A stretch of DNA of 28,319 bases, from positions 1 to 28,319 of IMG/VR virus record IMGVR_UViG_3300017728_000080. One strand, given 5' to 3'. The position numbers and the translations under genes were made by a program. Origin of the DNA: a virus. Shown here piece after piece: positions 1-7,217 of this stretch (the stretch's first letter is position 1; every line of letters begins with the position of its first letter). The notes beneath the pieces are model-generated. The model ran no database searches, was not told the origin of the DNA, and saw only the letters and a list, made by a program, of their open reading frames with translations.

Positions 1-1
1 G

Positions 2-223
2 GTTTATGTTAAGGATCCTAAAACTAAGAAAATTAAAACAGTTAGATTTGGTTCAGGTGGTTTAAGAGCAAAGATTAATGATAAAAAGGCACGTAACGCA
101 TTTGCAAAACGTCATAAATGCTCCCAAAAGAAAGATAAAACAAAAGCAGGATATTGGAGCTGCAGATTACCTCGATATGCTAAATTGTTAGGACTTAAAT
201 CAAATTTCGGTGGATTCTGGTAA
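2..223 (+). CDS. C-terminal part of a small basic phage protein (start outside window)
   Basis: An open frame runs from the window edge to TAA at 221-223 and encodes at least 73 residues. The protein is very rich in Lys and Arg. It carries a segment with a conserved look: FAKRHKC, then KKDKTKAGYWSCRLPRYA, then a GGFW ending. Small basic proteins with a 'R-H-x-C ... YWSC' core recur in marine T4-like phages. The DUF5872 family is a possible match from memory, not confirmed. The Cys and His residues could bind metal, but I do not know its function. The 3' end overlaps the next gene by 14 nt, which suggests translational coupling. The frame and stop are certain; the name is not. Confidence 0.6.
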   Translation, partial: VYVKDPKTKKIKTVRFGSGGLRAKINDKKARNAFAKRHKCSQKKDKTKAGYWSCRLPRYAKLLGLKSNFGGFW

Positions 224-488
224 ACCTTATACTGACGTAGAAGTTACAGATGAATATATTATTCGTGAATTTGGAGATAATATAGATCCAATTGAATTAA
301 TGTGGCATCGTGATGATGAAGATAGAGTAGTTGAAATTATAGAAGAAACTAATTGGAAGTTACAACTTGATGATTCCCTACCGACTTCTCTTCAAGAACG
401 TATATTTATACCTAGACACAAATGGCACAGAGTCATTAAAGGAACTGGAATATTAAAATTAAAAATATACAAAAATGAACAAATGTGA
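210..488 (+). CDS. Small cupin-like hypothetical protein
   Basis: A 92-residue protein with a GTG start inside the previous gene. GTG is chosen because the conserved-looking N-terminus (KPYTDVEVTDEYIIREF) precedes the first in-frame ATG, which would remove about 30 residues. The C-terminal half (IFIPRHKWHRVIKG, then ILKLKIY) looks like the second cupin motif, a P-x-x-x-x-H turn followed by beta strands. An upstream W-H-R-D-D-E-D segment could give the other face of a small barrel. A full metal-binding HxHxxxxE motif is not visible, so an enzymatic role cannot be claimed. It overlaps genes at both ends (14 nt each), so the first three ORFs appear translationally coupled. Confidence 0.65.
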   Translation: MDSGKPYTDVEVTDEYIIREFGDNIDPIELMWHRDDEDRVVEIIEETNWKLQLDDSLPTSLQERIFIPRHKWHRVIKGTGILKLKIYKNEQM

Positions 489-543
489 TTGTAAAATATG
501 TAACTGTGGAGTATCATGTGAATGTTCTTGTTGCGACTGTTAA
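475..543 (+). CDS. 22-residue Cys-rich micro-protein, metallothionein-like
   Basis: ATG at 475 to TAA at 541-543. Nine of the 22 residues are Cys (positions 4, 6, 9, 11, 15, 17, 19, 20, 22). The start, KCDCKICNC, has the spacing C-x-C-x-x-C-x-C, the same as the N-terminal metal-binding motif of bacterial metallothioneins. The end is C-E-C-S-C-C-D-C. The ORF overlaps the upstream gene by 14 nt, matching the coupling seen between genes one and two, and ends 19 nt before the next start. Metal binding (Zn, Cd or Cu) is inferred from Cys density and spacing. It is too short for homology to settle, and bacterial metallothioneins are normally about 50 residues or more. It could be a chance ORF, although nine Cys codons in frame argue against that. 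Confidence 0.5.
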   Translation: MNKCDCKICNCGVSCECSCCDC

Positions 544-562
544 AAAATAAAAAAATAAAATT

Positions 563-1219
563 ATGGCGATATTATATGTAAGCACAATGTTTGATAATAA
601 TTCTGTTAAAAATGGAAATCCTGCTACAGGTCAAGATGGGTATGGAGTTTCATGTATTGTGAAGAAGGACTCAATTTACGCTCAAGGAGCAGGAAACATT
701 ACCACCTTAACCCAAAAAGTAGGAGCTAGTATCAATGGTGCATCAGCAGCAGACCCTTTTGGACCTTACAACCAACCAGTCCAACAACTTGGATCTTTTA
801 CATCCGGTGGAGAAGAAGAAGTATTTGCTATTGCATTTTGGAATACAGCTGATAGCACTTTTGCTAACTGGATTGGTACAACATCTCCAACAAATACAGA
901 AGAAACAAATTGGTCAGGTAATGGTGATGGTTCAGGAGGAATGGTTTTACATACCCCAAACCAAACTGATGATGTTTATACTTTAATTGTTCCTACTATT
1001 AGTCCTTTAAGACAAGCAACTCAAGTAAGAAATGGTAATTCAATTGTATTCCATATCCCTCAAAATGATTTAGCAGAAACTGCTATAAATGCTAATTTAA
1101 TGGGTACTACTATAAACCCAGCTTCAACTGATTCACAAGCATCTGAACAAATTCTTTTATTTGGATATGGTTTAATTTTAAGAGCATCTGGAGCAGATAC
1201 TTTATATAATCAGAACTAA
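563..1219 (+). CDS. Hypothetical protein, probable virion structural protein
   Basis: A 218-residue protein rich in Gly, Ser, Thr, Asn and Ala, with few charged residues and no signal peptide or membrane segment. This composition is typical of beta-rich phage surface or decoration proteins. The N-terminus is MAILYVSTMFDNNSVKNGNP and the C-terminal half has alternating hydrophobic strands. I recognise no domain. The start follows an A/T-only leader (TAAAAAATAAAAAAATAAAATT) with no Shine-Dalgarno. The gene is closed by a strong terminator about 55 nt downstream, so it ends a transcription unit. A capsid decoration or similar abundant virion role is inference from composition and context only. 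Confidence 0.6.
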   Translation: MAILYVSTMFDNNSVKNGNPATGQDGYGVSCIVKKDSIYAQGAGNITTLTQKVGASINGASAADPFGPYNQPVQQLGSFTSGGEEEVFAIAFWNTADSTFANWIGTTSPTNTEETNWSGNGDGSGGMVLHTPNQTDDVYTLIVPTISPLRQATQVRNGNSIVFHIPQNDLAETAINANLMGTTINPASTDSQASEQILLFGYGLILRASGADTLYNQN

Positions 1220-1274
1220 AAAAAATACATTTAGACAGATTCATAGCCTGTCGATTTTAAAAATAAATTTTGAG

Positions 1275-1311
1275 AGCTGTGGCCTCCAATTTGGGGGTCA
1301 CAGCTTTTTTT
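1275..1311 (+). terminator. Strong intrinsic terminator
   Basis: Stem AGCTGTG (1275-1281) pairs with CACAGCT (1299-1305). It continues through a G-T wobble and CCTCC/GGGGG pairs to a 5-nt AATTT loop (1288-1292). The 13-bp stem is followed by a T tract at 1305-1311. It separates the structural-type gene upstream from the accessory genes downstream. Confidence 0.9.
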
Positions 1312-1324
1312 CGTATATTAAAAC

Positions 1325-1344
1325 TATAAAATCAAATATAAATG
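1325..1344 (+). promoter_or_regulatory. Duplicated 20-nt leader, copy 1
   Basis: The 20 nt ending in the ATG at 1342 (TATAAAATCAAATATAAATG) are identical to the 20 nt ending in the ATG at 1618. The element contains two TATAAA-like words resembling the T4 late -10 box (TATAAATA). It may be a phage promoter or a translation-initiation leader. Confidence 0.5.
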
Positions 1345-1605
1345 GAGTTTTATTCAAAAGATGAGAAAAAAATAGAAATTTGTAGAGTGTTATTAAAAGA
1401 TAATACTTGGTCTAAATATAGGGTAGACAGATTTTCTAATGAGGGAGCTATAACATTTGAAATAAAAAAACAATTTGATTCATTAAATGAATTGTGTAGT
1501 TTTTATAATATTCATAAGGTTAGAGAATTAGGCGTAAAATATAGATATAATGATAATGTTAAACGAAAATATGGTATTGAAAAATTTGAAGGTACTTTAA
1601 TATAA
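1342..1605 (+). CDS. Hypothetical protein, 87 residues
   Basis: First gene after the terminator at 1275-1311. It is a Lys-, Arg- and Tyr-rich soluble protein that begins MEFYSKDEKKIEICRVLL. A central SLNELCSFYNIHKVRELGVKY segment is probably helical. No signal peptide, membrane segment or recognisable motif is present. It starts directly after a 20-nt leader repeated in front of the next gene, which suggests that the two are co-regulated. No function can be assigned. The ATG is supported by the leader and by the 12-nt spacing to the following gene. Confidence 0.6.
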   Translation: MEFYSKDEKKIEICRVLLKDNTWSKYRVDRFSNEGAITFEIKKQFDSLNELCSFYNIHKVRELGVKYRYNDNVKRKYGIEKFEGTLI

Positions 1606-1620
1606 AATCAAATATAAATG
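1601..1620 (+). promoter_or_regulatory. Duplicated 20-nt leader, copy 2
   Basis: A perfect second copy of the element at 1325-1344, again ending exactly in the start codon (ATG at 1618). Its first bases overlap the stop codon of the upstream ORF. Identity over the non-coding leader, without extending into the genes, points to a functional signal or a recent leader duplication. Confidence 0.5.
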
Positions 1621-2976
1621 ACAGAAAAATTAGTAATTGTAGGTGCAGGTGTAGCAGGTGTTAATGCTGCTACTAAACTTGTAGATAACGGATTTCCTGG
1701 AGAGAATATCACTATTATTGATATGGGTAAAGATCCATACCGCAGACCATATTCGGAGGTAATGACAGGATTCTTAGGAGCAGGTGGTTGGAGTGATGGT
1801 AAATTAACTTACCATACAGCAATTGGAGGTCATATGTCTAAGTATTGTGGAGAAGAAAAGGCAATGGAGCTATTTGATGAGGTAATCAATAACTTTAAAC
1901 GTTTCCACCCTAAACCAGAGGAAGTACAATGTTCAAATCCAGTTGCAGAACCAGATTTCATTAAACCATATTTTGGTTTACGTTTATTCCCTGTATGGCA
2001 CGTTGGTACAGATTATTTACATGAGATTGGTAAAAATTGGTATGATTTCTTAGTTGATAAAGGTGTTGAGTTTATTTGGGAGACTAAAGTAACTTCAATT
2101 GATTTTGACCAGCAAGAATTATTTATAGGAGAGGAAGAAACATTCATTAATCCTAAAAATTGGCCTATTAGTTATGATCGCCTAATATTTGCAGTTGGTA
2201 AATCAGGTATTGACTTTGGTAAGCAATTAGCAGATGATTATACATTACCTACTGAACCTAAACCAGTACAAATTGGTGTTAGATTTGAAGCACCACAAAA
2301 ACACTTTCAGAAACTAATTGATATTAGTTATGACTTTAAATTATATAGAAAATTTGATGAAGGAGTATCACTACGTTCTTTCTGTACAAACAACAATGCA
2401 GCATATGTTGCCGTTGAAGAAACGTATGGAAATCATAGCTACAACGGACACGCTAAAAAAGATGAAGCATTTAGGAATGATATGACCAATTTTGGCATAT
2501 TAATGGAAATTCCTGGTATTGATGAACCATTTAAATGGTCTAGAGATTTAGTAAAGAAAGTAAATAAAGAGGGTACAGGTTTATTTTATAGTCCTACTCG
2601 TAAACCATCAACAACTTCAGAAGGTGAAACAGTAAGTGCTGTCACAATTGATGAAATGGATGAAATAAGAGATGCATTCCAAGGTTACTATAAATACATT
2701 GATGATTTTATTGATGATATGAAAAAAGTATTTCCAACATTGGGTGATGATTGGGGTGTGTATGTACCTGAAGTTAAGTATCTATCTCCTGAACCATTAG
2801 TTGATTACGATACATTAGCATTAATTGATTATAATAATGTCCATTTTGTAGGTGATGCTTTAAGTGCAAGAGGTATTACAGTATCAGGAGCACAGGGAAA
2901 TTACGTTGCAGAATGGGTATTACAATGTATGGAGGATGCAGAATATATTGAACATGGAGATATTATAAATTGGTAA
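1618..2976 (+). CDS. FAD-dependent oxidoreductase (COG2509-like)
   Basis: A 452-residue flavoprotein. The N-terminus has a Rossmann dinucleotide-binding fingerprint: strand LVIVGAGVAG (G9-x-G11-x-x-G14) and an acidic strand end at TIIDMG. GAGGWSDGKL at residues 54-63 resembles the 'GGxGxFSDGKL' signature of uncharacterised FAD-dependent dehydrogenases (COG2509). The C-terminal VGD at 411-413 followed by ARGITVSGAQG is the usual second FAD contact, where the Asp binds the flavin ribityl/pyrophosphate region. All expected landmarks are present, so it looks intact. The substrate is unknown. It sits among small accessory genes, so it is most likely an auxiliary metabolic or nucleotide/tRNA-modification gene, not a virion part. 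It starts after the second copy of the duplicated leader. Confidence 0.8.
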   Translation: MTEKLVIVGAGVAGVNAATKLVDNGFPGENITIIDMGKDPYRRPYSEVMTGFLGAGGWSDGKLTYHTAIGGHMSKYCGEEKAMELFDEVINNFKRFHPKPEEVQCSNPVAEPDFIKPYFGLRLFPVWHVGTDYLHEIGKNWYDFLVDKGVEFIWETKVTSIDFDQQELFIGEEETFINPKNWPISYDRLIFAVGKSGIDFGKQLADDYTLPTEPKPVQIGVRFEAPQKHFQKLIDISYDFKLYRKFDEGVSLRSFCTNNNAAYVAVEETYGNHSYNGHAKKDEAFRNDMTNFGILMEIPGIDEPFKWSRDLVKKVNKEGTGLFYSPTRKPSTTSEGETVSAVTIDEMDEIRDAFQGYYKYIDDFIDDMKKVFPTLGDDWGVYVPEVKYLSPEPLVDYDTLALIDYNNVHFVGDALSARGITVSGAQGNYVAEWVLQCMEDAEYIEHGDIINW

Positions 2977-2988
2977 AAAATAAAAATT

Positions 2989-3252
2989 ATGTCAGAAAAA
3001 TTATACGAATACAAAACAATTAGATCAAAGGGTGCACATCATCACTTAGTTAGAATGCAAGGTGAAGAAAATTGGAAACACCATAAATGGGATGGTCCCG
3101 CGATTGAACCAATTGAAGGTGAAGATTCAGAATGGAAAAAAAGATATTTTCTTAATGGTGCTGAATATGATCGTGAAGAATATAAAGAAATTTTAAGTGA
3201 AAGAGAAGGTTTACCTTGGTATAAACAAACAGGAGTAAACGCAAGACACTAA
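2989..3252 (+). CDS. Small hypothetical protein with one 'DGPA ... NG' motif
   Basis: An 87-residue hydrophilic protein rich in Trp, Tyr, Lys and Glu. HHKWDGPAIEP, then EWKKRYFLNGAEYDREEY, resembles one unit of the 'H-x-D-GPA-x-E ... W-Y-x-N-G' repeat (MORN-like) found in many phage and bacterial hypothetical proteins, usually in several copies. Here there is only one. The leader is TAAAAAATAAAAATT before ATG, with no Shine-Dalgarno. The stop overlaps the next start (TAATG), so it is translationally coupled to the cupin protein. No function is known. Confidence 0.65.
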   Translation: MSEKLYEYKTIRSKGAHHHLVRMQGEENWKHHKWDGPAIEPIEGEDSEWKKRYFLNGAEYDREEYKEILSEREGLPWYKQTGVNARH

Positions 3253-3662
3253 TGAGAGAATTAACAGTACAAGCTTTACCTTATCAAGGTGAGCGCCATG
3301 AAAAAGCATGGGGTTATGAATTATGGATTATTAATAATGAACTTTATTGTGGTAAATTATTAGTATTTAAAGCCCATAAACAATTTTCAATGCATTATCT
3401 TCTCCTTAAAGATGAAGCTTGGTATATTTCTAAAGGTGAATTTGAATATAAATTTATTGATACCGAAACAGCAGAGCTAAGATCTAAAATAGTTAAAGAA
3501 GGTGATTGTATTCATTTAATGCCTGGTCAACCTCATCAAATGTTAGCACTTGAAGAAGGAGCTACTATATTTGAAGTATCAACACAACACTTTGATAGTG
3601 ATAGTTATAGAGTACTACCAGGTTCATCACAAGAAGATAATTATAGTAATTTACCATTTTAG
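3252..3662 (+). CDS. Cupin-domain protein, incomplete metal site
   Basis: A 136-residue single-domain cupin of the mannose-6-phosphate-isomerase/guanylyltransferase C-terminal type. It opens with KAWGYELWIINNELYCGKLL, and cupin motif 1 is FSMHYLLLKDEAWYISKG. Canonical motif 1 is H-x-H-x4-E: here H48 and E55 are kept but the second His is Leu50. Motif 2 is GDCIHLMPGQPHQM with H95. The missing ligand could abolish or alter metal binding, so it may bind a ligand rather than catalyse. The start overlaps the previous stop by 1 nt. Sugar-phosphate or carbohydrate binding would fit the glycosyltransferase genes at the far end of the window, but that link is speculative. Confidence 0.75.
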   Translation: MRELTVQALPYQGERHEKAWGYELWIINNELYCGKLLVFKAHKQFSMHYLLLKDEAWYISKGEFEYKFIDTETAELRSKIVKEGDCIHLMPGQPHQMLALEEGATIFEVSTQHFDSDSYRVLPGSSQEDNYSNLPF

Positions 3663-3664
3663 TT

Positions 3665-3949
3665 ATGATTAAAAAAAAGTATAAAAAAGAAAAAAAAGAT
3701 CTAATCAAATCTCTTCAAAATATGGGAAGAGGTATTGCTGTATTAGAAATTAAATTAATAGGTACTTCTAAAGTTAAAGGTAATTTAATTTATGAATGTA
3801 CATATCTTGATAAAGATGATGTTAAAAACATTCCTATTATAGCCCAAGATGTAACCCAAGCATTAGCAAAACTTGACCAATTTACTAATTCAGGCATTCC
3901 TGAACCAGTTCTCAAATATATGCTTGGAAATGAAAGATTTTCTAATTAA
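3665..3949 (+). CDS. Small basic hypothetical protein
   Basis: 94 residues with a very basic N-terminus (MIKKKYKKEKKDLIKSL) that could contact nucleic acid. A beta-rich middle (VLEIKLIGTSKVKGNLIYECTYL) and a helical end follow. The segment IIAQDVTQALAKLDQF looks like the end of a small alpha/beta fold. The gene lies 2 nt after the cupin stop and 10 nt before the P-loop gene, so it is part of the same operon. I recognise no family. Confidence 0.6.
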   Translation: MIKKKYKKEKKDLIKSLQNMGRGIAVLEIKLIGTSKVKGNLIYECTYLDKDDVKNIPIIAQDVTQALAKLDQFTNSGIPEPVLKYMLGNERFSN

Positions 3950-3959
3950 ATTATAAGTT

Positions 3960-4490
3960 ATGAAGATAGGTTTATGTGGTACAATGAGTGTGGGTAAAAC
4001 TACATTAGTTAATGCTCTTAAAGAGTTACCGGAATTTAAAGATTATATTACTAGAACTGAGCGTTCTAAGGAATTAATGGCACAAGGTATTCCATTGAAT
4101 ACTGATTCTACATTAAAGGGTCAATGTGTATTTTTAGCTGAGAGATCAAGTGAATTAATGTTAGAAAATATTATTACAGATAGAACTGTAATTGATGTCA
4201 TGGCATTTGCTAATTGTTCTGCTTCAATGGATATATATGAAAAAGAAGATTTTGAAACATTGGCTGCTCAATTAGTTAGAGAATATGATTATATATTTTA
4301 TGTGTCACCTGAAGGTGTAGAAATTGAAGATAATGGTATTCGTGAAACAGATACTAATTATAGAGTTGCAATTGATAGATCAATTAATACTTTATTAACT
4401 AAATATAATCACAGAATTAAAAATTTACATACTCTATCAGGTAGTACAGAAGAACGTATAAAATTACTTAAACAAGCAATTTCTTTGTGA
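3960..4490 (+). CDS. P-loop kinase/NTPase (AAA_28/NadR-kinase-like)
   Basis: A 176-residue protein with Walker A GTMSVGKT at residues 7-14 after a hydrophobic strand (MKIGLC). A TDR motif (D74-R75) after strand ENIIT is typical of small P-loop kinases of the AAA_28/NadR C-terminal type, where the Asp acts near the substrate. A predicted third strand, DYIFYVSP, and a lid-like region with EDNGIRETDTNYR follow. It probably phosphorylates a nucleoside or other small metabolite; the substrate cannot be told from sequence. The length fits a single-domain kinase. The stop directly abuts a TATTTATAA element preceding the next gene. Confidence 0.72.
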   Translation: MKIGLCGTMSVGKTTLVNALKELPEFKDYITRTERSKELMAQGIPLNTDSTLKGQCVFLAERSSELMLENIITDRTVIDVMAFANCSASMDIYEKEDFETLAAQLVREYDYIFYVSPEGVEIEDNGIRETDTNYRVAIDRSINTLLTKYNHRIKNLHTLSGSTEERIKLLKQAISL

Positions 4491-4505
4491 TATTTATAAC
4501 AAAAA
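4491..4505 (+). promoter_or_regulatory. Recurrent leader motif TATTTATAACAAAAA, copy 1
   Basis: One of four matches to TATTTATAANAAAAW, each 10-16 nt before a start codon in this window (see also 7218, 9122, 16430). It lies right after the stop of the P-loop gene, with 16 nt from TATTTATAA to the ATG at 4516. It may be a phage late promoter -10 element. Confidence 0.5.
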
Positions 4506-4515
4506 TCTACTAATA

Positions 4516-5076
4516 ATGAAGAAATCAGAATTAAAAAAATCAATACAAGAAGAAATTTTTGAAATTTTAGCAGAGGCAGATCAAGAAGATATTGATGCCC
4601 AAGCTGATTTAAATAAAGAATTAGAAGCAACTAAAGGTCATAGAGATGATTTAGGTGATTCTTTATCAGAATCTTTAAATCCTGAGGTAATAAAAGCATT
4701 AGATCGCTTTATTAAAGCAATGGCTAAACGATATGGTTATAGCGAACAAGATGCTGTGTTTGCAATTCAAGCAGCATTAAAACAAAGAGAATTTGATAAA
4801 CCTGCTGATATTCCTGGTTTCGAAGGTACAATGGATGCTTTAGATAGTCTTAGTATTAGAGAAGAGGAAGAAGATGATATGGATAAGCAAGCAAGTAAAG
4901 CTGCTAAAAAAGGAGACTCTGTTTCTAAAATTGCTAGTAAATTAGGTGAAACTACTAATCAAATGAAAAAATTGGTTAGAAAATATAAAGATGCTGAAGA
5001 ACCAGAAAAATCAAAAATGTTAGCTCGATTAAAAGAACTAACAAAAATTAAAAAAGAGCTTGAAGGACTTCTTTAA
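4516..5076 (+). CDS. Hypothetical protein, probably virion- or prohead-associated
   Basis: A 186-residue, strongly charged, mostly helical protein. The N-terminus MKKSELKKSIQEEIFEILAE is a Lys/Glu amphipathic helix of the kind (LKxxIxEEIxxxL) often found at the start of head-associated proteins in marine T4-like phages. A middle region (NPEVIKALDRFIKAMAKRYGYSEQDA) may be a small helical domain, followed by an acidic stretch and a Lys/Glu C-terminal coiled coil. It has its own TATTTATAA leader like the portal gene, which supports late expression. The 3' end overlaps the next gene by 17 nt. A structural role is inferred from context. Confidence 0.6.
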   Translation: MKKSELKKSIQEEIFEILAEADQEDIDAQADLNKELEATKGHRDDLGDSLSESLNPEVIKALDRFIKAMAKRYGYSEQDAVFAIQAALKQREFDKPADIPGFEGTMDALDSLSIREEEEDDMDKQASKAAKKGDSVSKIASKLGETTNQMKKLVRKYKDAEEPEKSKMLARLKELTKIKKELEGLL

Positions 5077-5650
5077 AGATATTAAAACACTACTTATAGT
5101 AGTGCTAGTTGCGATTATCCTTCTTATGAGGGCTTGTAGTGGGGAGAAAAATAATAATGTAGTAACAGATCCTACAATTATTACAGAAACTGTAACTAAG
5201 TGGGATACGTTAAAAATTGATAGTTTAGTGTATGTTCCTAAGTGGAGAACTAAAATAGAAACCATACACGATACTATCCCTACTGATATTGATACATTAG
5301 GTATATTAAAAGATTATTATGCTAAATACTTTTATACAGATACCTTAAGTTTAGATTCATTAGGGAATATTGTTATAAATGATACTATAAGTAGAAATTC
5401 TATATTATTTAGAGAAATTCAACCTAATGTATTGATACCAACAACTACAGTTACTAATACTGTTTTTATTAATAATAGAGAATTTTATGTTGGGTTTGGT
5501 TTAAAAGGTAGAACTAATCAAATAAATTATTTAGGGGGAGAATTGTTATATAAAACAAAGAATAAACAAGTATATGGTGCTGGGGTAGGGTTAAACCAAG
5601 ATTTCCAACCTGTACTAGGTTTTAGCATGTACTGGAAACTTGGAAAATGA
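5060..5650 (+). CDS. Membrane-anchored hypothetical protein (TTG start)
   Basis: A 196-residue protein with one N-terminal hydrophobic helix (residues about 9-23, TLLIVVLVAIILLM) followed by R-A-C. It could be a signal anchor or, less convincingly, a lipobox. The rest is extracytoplasmic-looking: Thr/Asp-rich strands (DTLKIDSLVYVP, IHDTIPTDIDTL) and a C-terminal beta-rich part (FYVGFGLKGR, GGELLYKTKNKQVYGAGVGL, GFSMYWKLG) reminiscent of outer-membrane strands. TTG at 5060 is the only usable start that keeps the helix: an in-frame stop lies at 5039-5041 and the first ATG (5126) falls at the end of the helix. It overlaps both neighbours (17 nt and ATGA). A role in the host envelope or lysis is possible but unproven. 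Confidence 0.6.
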   Translation: MKDFFKDIKTLLIVVLVAIILLMRACSGEKNNNVVTDPTIITETVTKWDTLKIDSLVYVPKWRTKIETIHDTIPTDIDTLGILKDYYAKYFYTDTLSLDSLGNIVINDTISRNSILFREIQPNVLIPTTTVTNTVFINNREFYVGFGLKGRTNQINYLGGELLYKTKNKQVYGAGVGLNQDFQPVLGFSMYWKLGK

Positions 5651-7215
5651 GTGATTTAAAAAAAATAATAAGACAAGAATACTTAAAGTGTGCTCAAGAC
5701 CCTGCGCATTTTATGAAAAAGTATTGTCATATACAACACCCACAACGTGGACGTGTTATTTTTAATTTATACCCTTTCCAAGAAAAAACATTACGTTTAT
5801 TAAGAGATAATCCTTACTCAATTATTCTAAAATCTAGACAGTTAGGTATATCTACTCTATCTGCAGGTTATTCTTTATGGTTAATGACTTTCCATAAAGA
5901 CAAAAATGTACTTTGTATTGCAACAAAGCAAGAAACAGCTCGTAATATGGTTACGAAAGTTAAGTTTATGTATGATAACTTACCTTCATGGCTTAAAATA
6001 CCAGCTGATGAAAATAACAAATTATCCCTTCGATTAAATAATGGTTCACAAATTAAAGCAACATCTGCAAGTAGTGATGCTGGTAGATCAGAAGCCGTTT
6101 CATTACTATTAATTGATGAGGCAGCATTTATTGATCAAATTGGTGAGATTTGGGCTTCGGCTCAACAAACATTAGCAACTGGTGGTGGTGCTATTGTATT
6201 ATCAACCCCTTATGGTACAGGTAATTGGTTCCATAAAACATGGGTTTCTGCCGAAAATAATGAAAATGATTTTTTACCTATTAAATTACCTTGGTATGTC
6301 CACCCTGAACGAGATGAAGAATGGAGAAAAAGACAAGATGAATTATTAGGTGATCCTAGAATGGCAGCACAAGAATGTGATTGTGATTTTAGCACTTCAG
6401 GTGATACAGTATTTCATTCAGAATGGATTGATTTTATTTCTCAAACTACTATTCAAGACCCTGTAGAACGTAGAGGTGTTGATCAAAATTTATGGATTTG
6501 GGAACCAGCTGATTATTCTAGAGAATATATGATTACAGCTGATGTTGCAAGAGGTGATGGTAAAGATTTTTCAGCATGTCATGTAATTGATGTTGCAACC
6601 AATACTCAAGTAGCAGAATATAAAGGACAAATGCCACCTAAAGAATTTGGTTATTTCCTTACAGGATTAGCTACAGAATATAATAATGCAATGTTAGTAG
6701 TAGAAAATGCTAATATTGGTTGGGCTACATTAGATGCAATTATTGAAAGAGGATATAGAAATTTATACCAATCACCAAAATCAGATCAACGTACAGCAGA
6801 ATCATATTTAAGGGTATTTGAAGGTAATTCTGAAATGGTACCTGGTTTTACTATGTCAATGAGAACAAGACCACTTTGTATTAATAAAATGAGAGAATTT
6901 ATTGGTGACAGATCAGTAACTATTCGTTCAAAACGTTTATTGGAAGAAATGAAAGTATTTATTTGGCGTAATGGTAGACCAGAAGCTCAAGGAGGATACA
7001 ATGATGACTTGGTTATGTCATTTGGGATTGGTATGTTCCTACGAGATACATCGTTGAAATTTCAACAACAAAGTTTAGACATGGCGAGAGCAACATTAGG
7101 TTCAGTTAAATCCAGCAAAACATCATATAGTGGTGGTTATACCGCAAATGGTGTTAAAAATCCATATGATATGGAAGTTGGTGGAAAAAATGAGAGCATT
7201 AAGTGGCTTTTATAA
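5647..7215 (+). CDS. 17: Terminase large subunit (T4 gp17-like)
   Basis: A 522-residue packaging motor: an ATPase plus nuclease that translocates DNA into the prohead and cuts concatemers. The ATPase domain has the adenine-binding YPFQEKTLRLL, Walker A-like KSRQLGIST (62-70), Walker B LLLIDE (D157, E158) and coupling motif VLSTP (184-188). The RNase H-like nuclease has D299 in ITADVARGDG, E353 in VVENANIG and D453-D454 in GYNDDLVMSFG, the expected acidic triad. The Walker A lacks the usual Lys before S/T (I68 instead); K62 at the motif start may replace it, as in other terminases. Its start overlaps the previous stop (ATGA). T4 has genes 18 and 19 next; here the portal follows directly. Confidence 0.97.
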   Translation: MSDLKKIIRQEYLKCAQDPAHFMKKYCHIQHPQRGRVIFNLYPFQEKTLRLLRDNPYSIILKSRQLGISTLSAGYSLWLMTFHKDKNVLCIATKQETARNMVTKVKFMYDNLPSWLKIPADENNKLSLRLNNGSQIKATSASSDAGRSEAVSLLLIDEAAFIDQIGEIWASAQQTLATGGGAIVLSTPYGTGNWFHKTWVSAENNENDFLPIKLPWYVHPERDEEWRKRQDELLGDPRMAAQECDCDFSTSGDTVFHSEWIDFISQTTIQDPVERRGVDQNLWIWEPADYSREYMITADVARGDGKDFSACHVIDVATNTQVAEYKGQMPPKEFGYFLTGLATEYNNAMLVVENANIGWATLDAIIERGYRNLYQSPKSDQRTAESYLRVFEGNSEMVPGFTMSMRTRPLCINKMREFIGDRSVTIRSKRLLEEMKVFIWRNGRPEAQGGYNDDLVMSFGIGMFLRDTSLKFQQQSLDMARATLGSVKSSKTSYSGGYTANGVKNPYDMEVGGKNESIKWLL

Positions 7216-7217
7216 TA

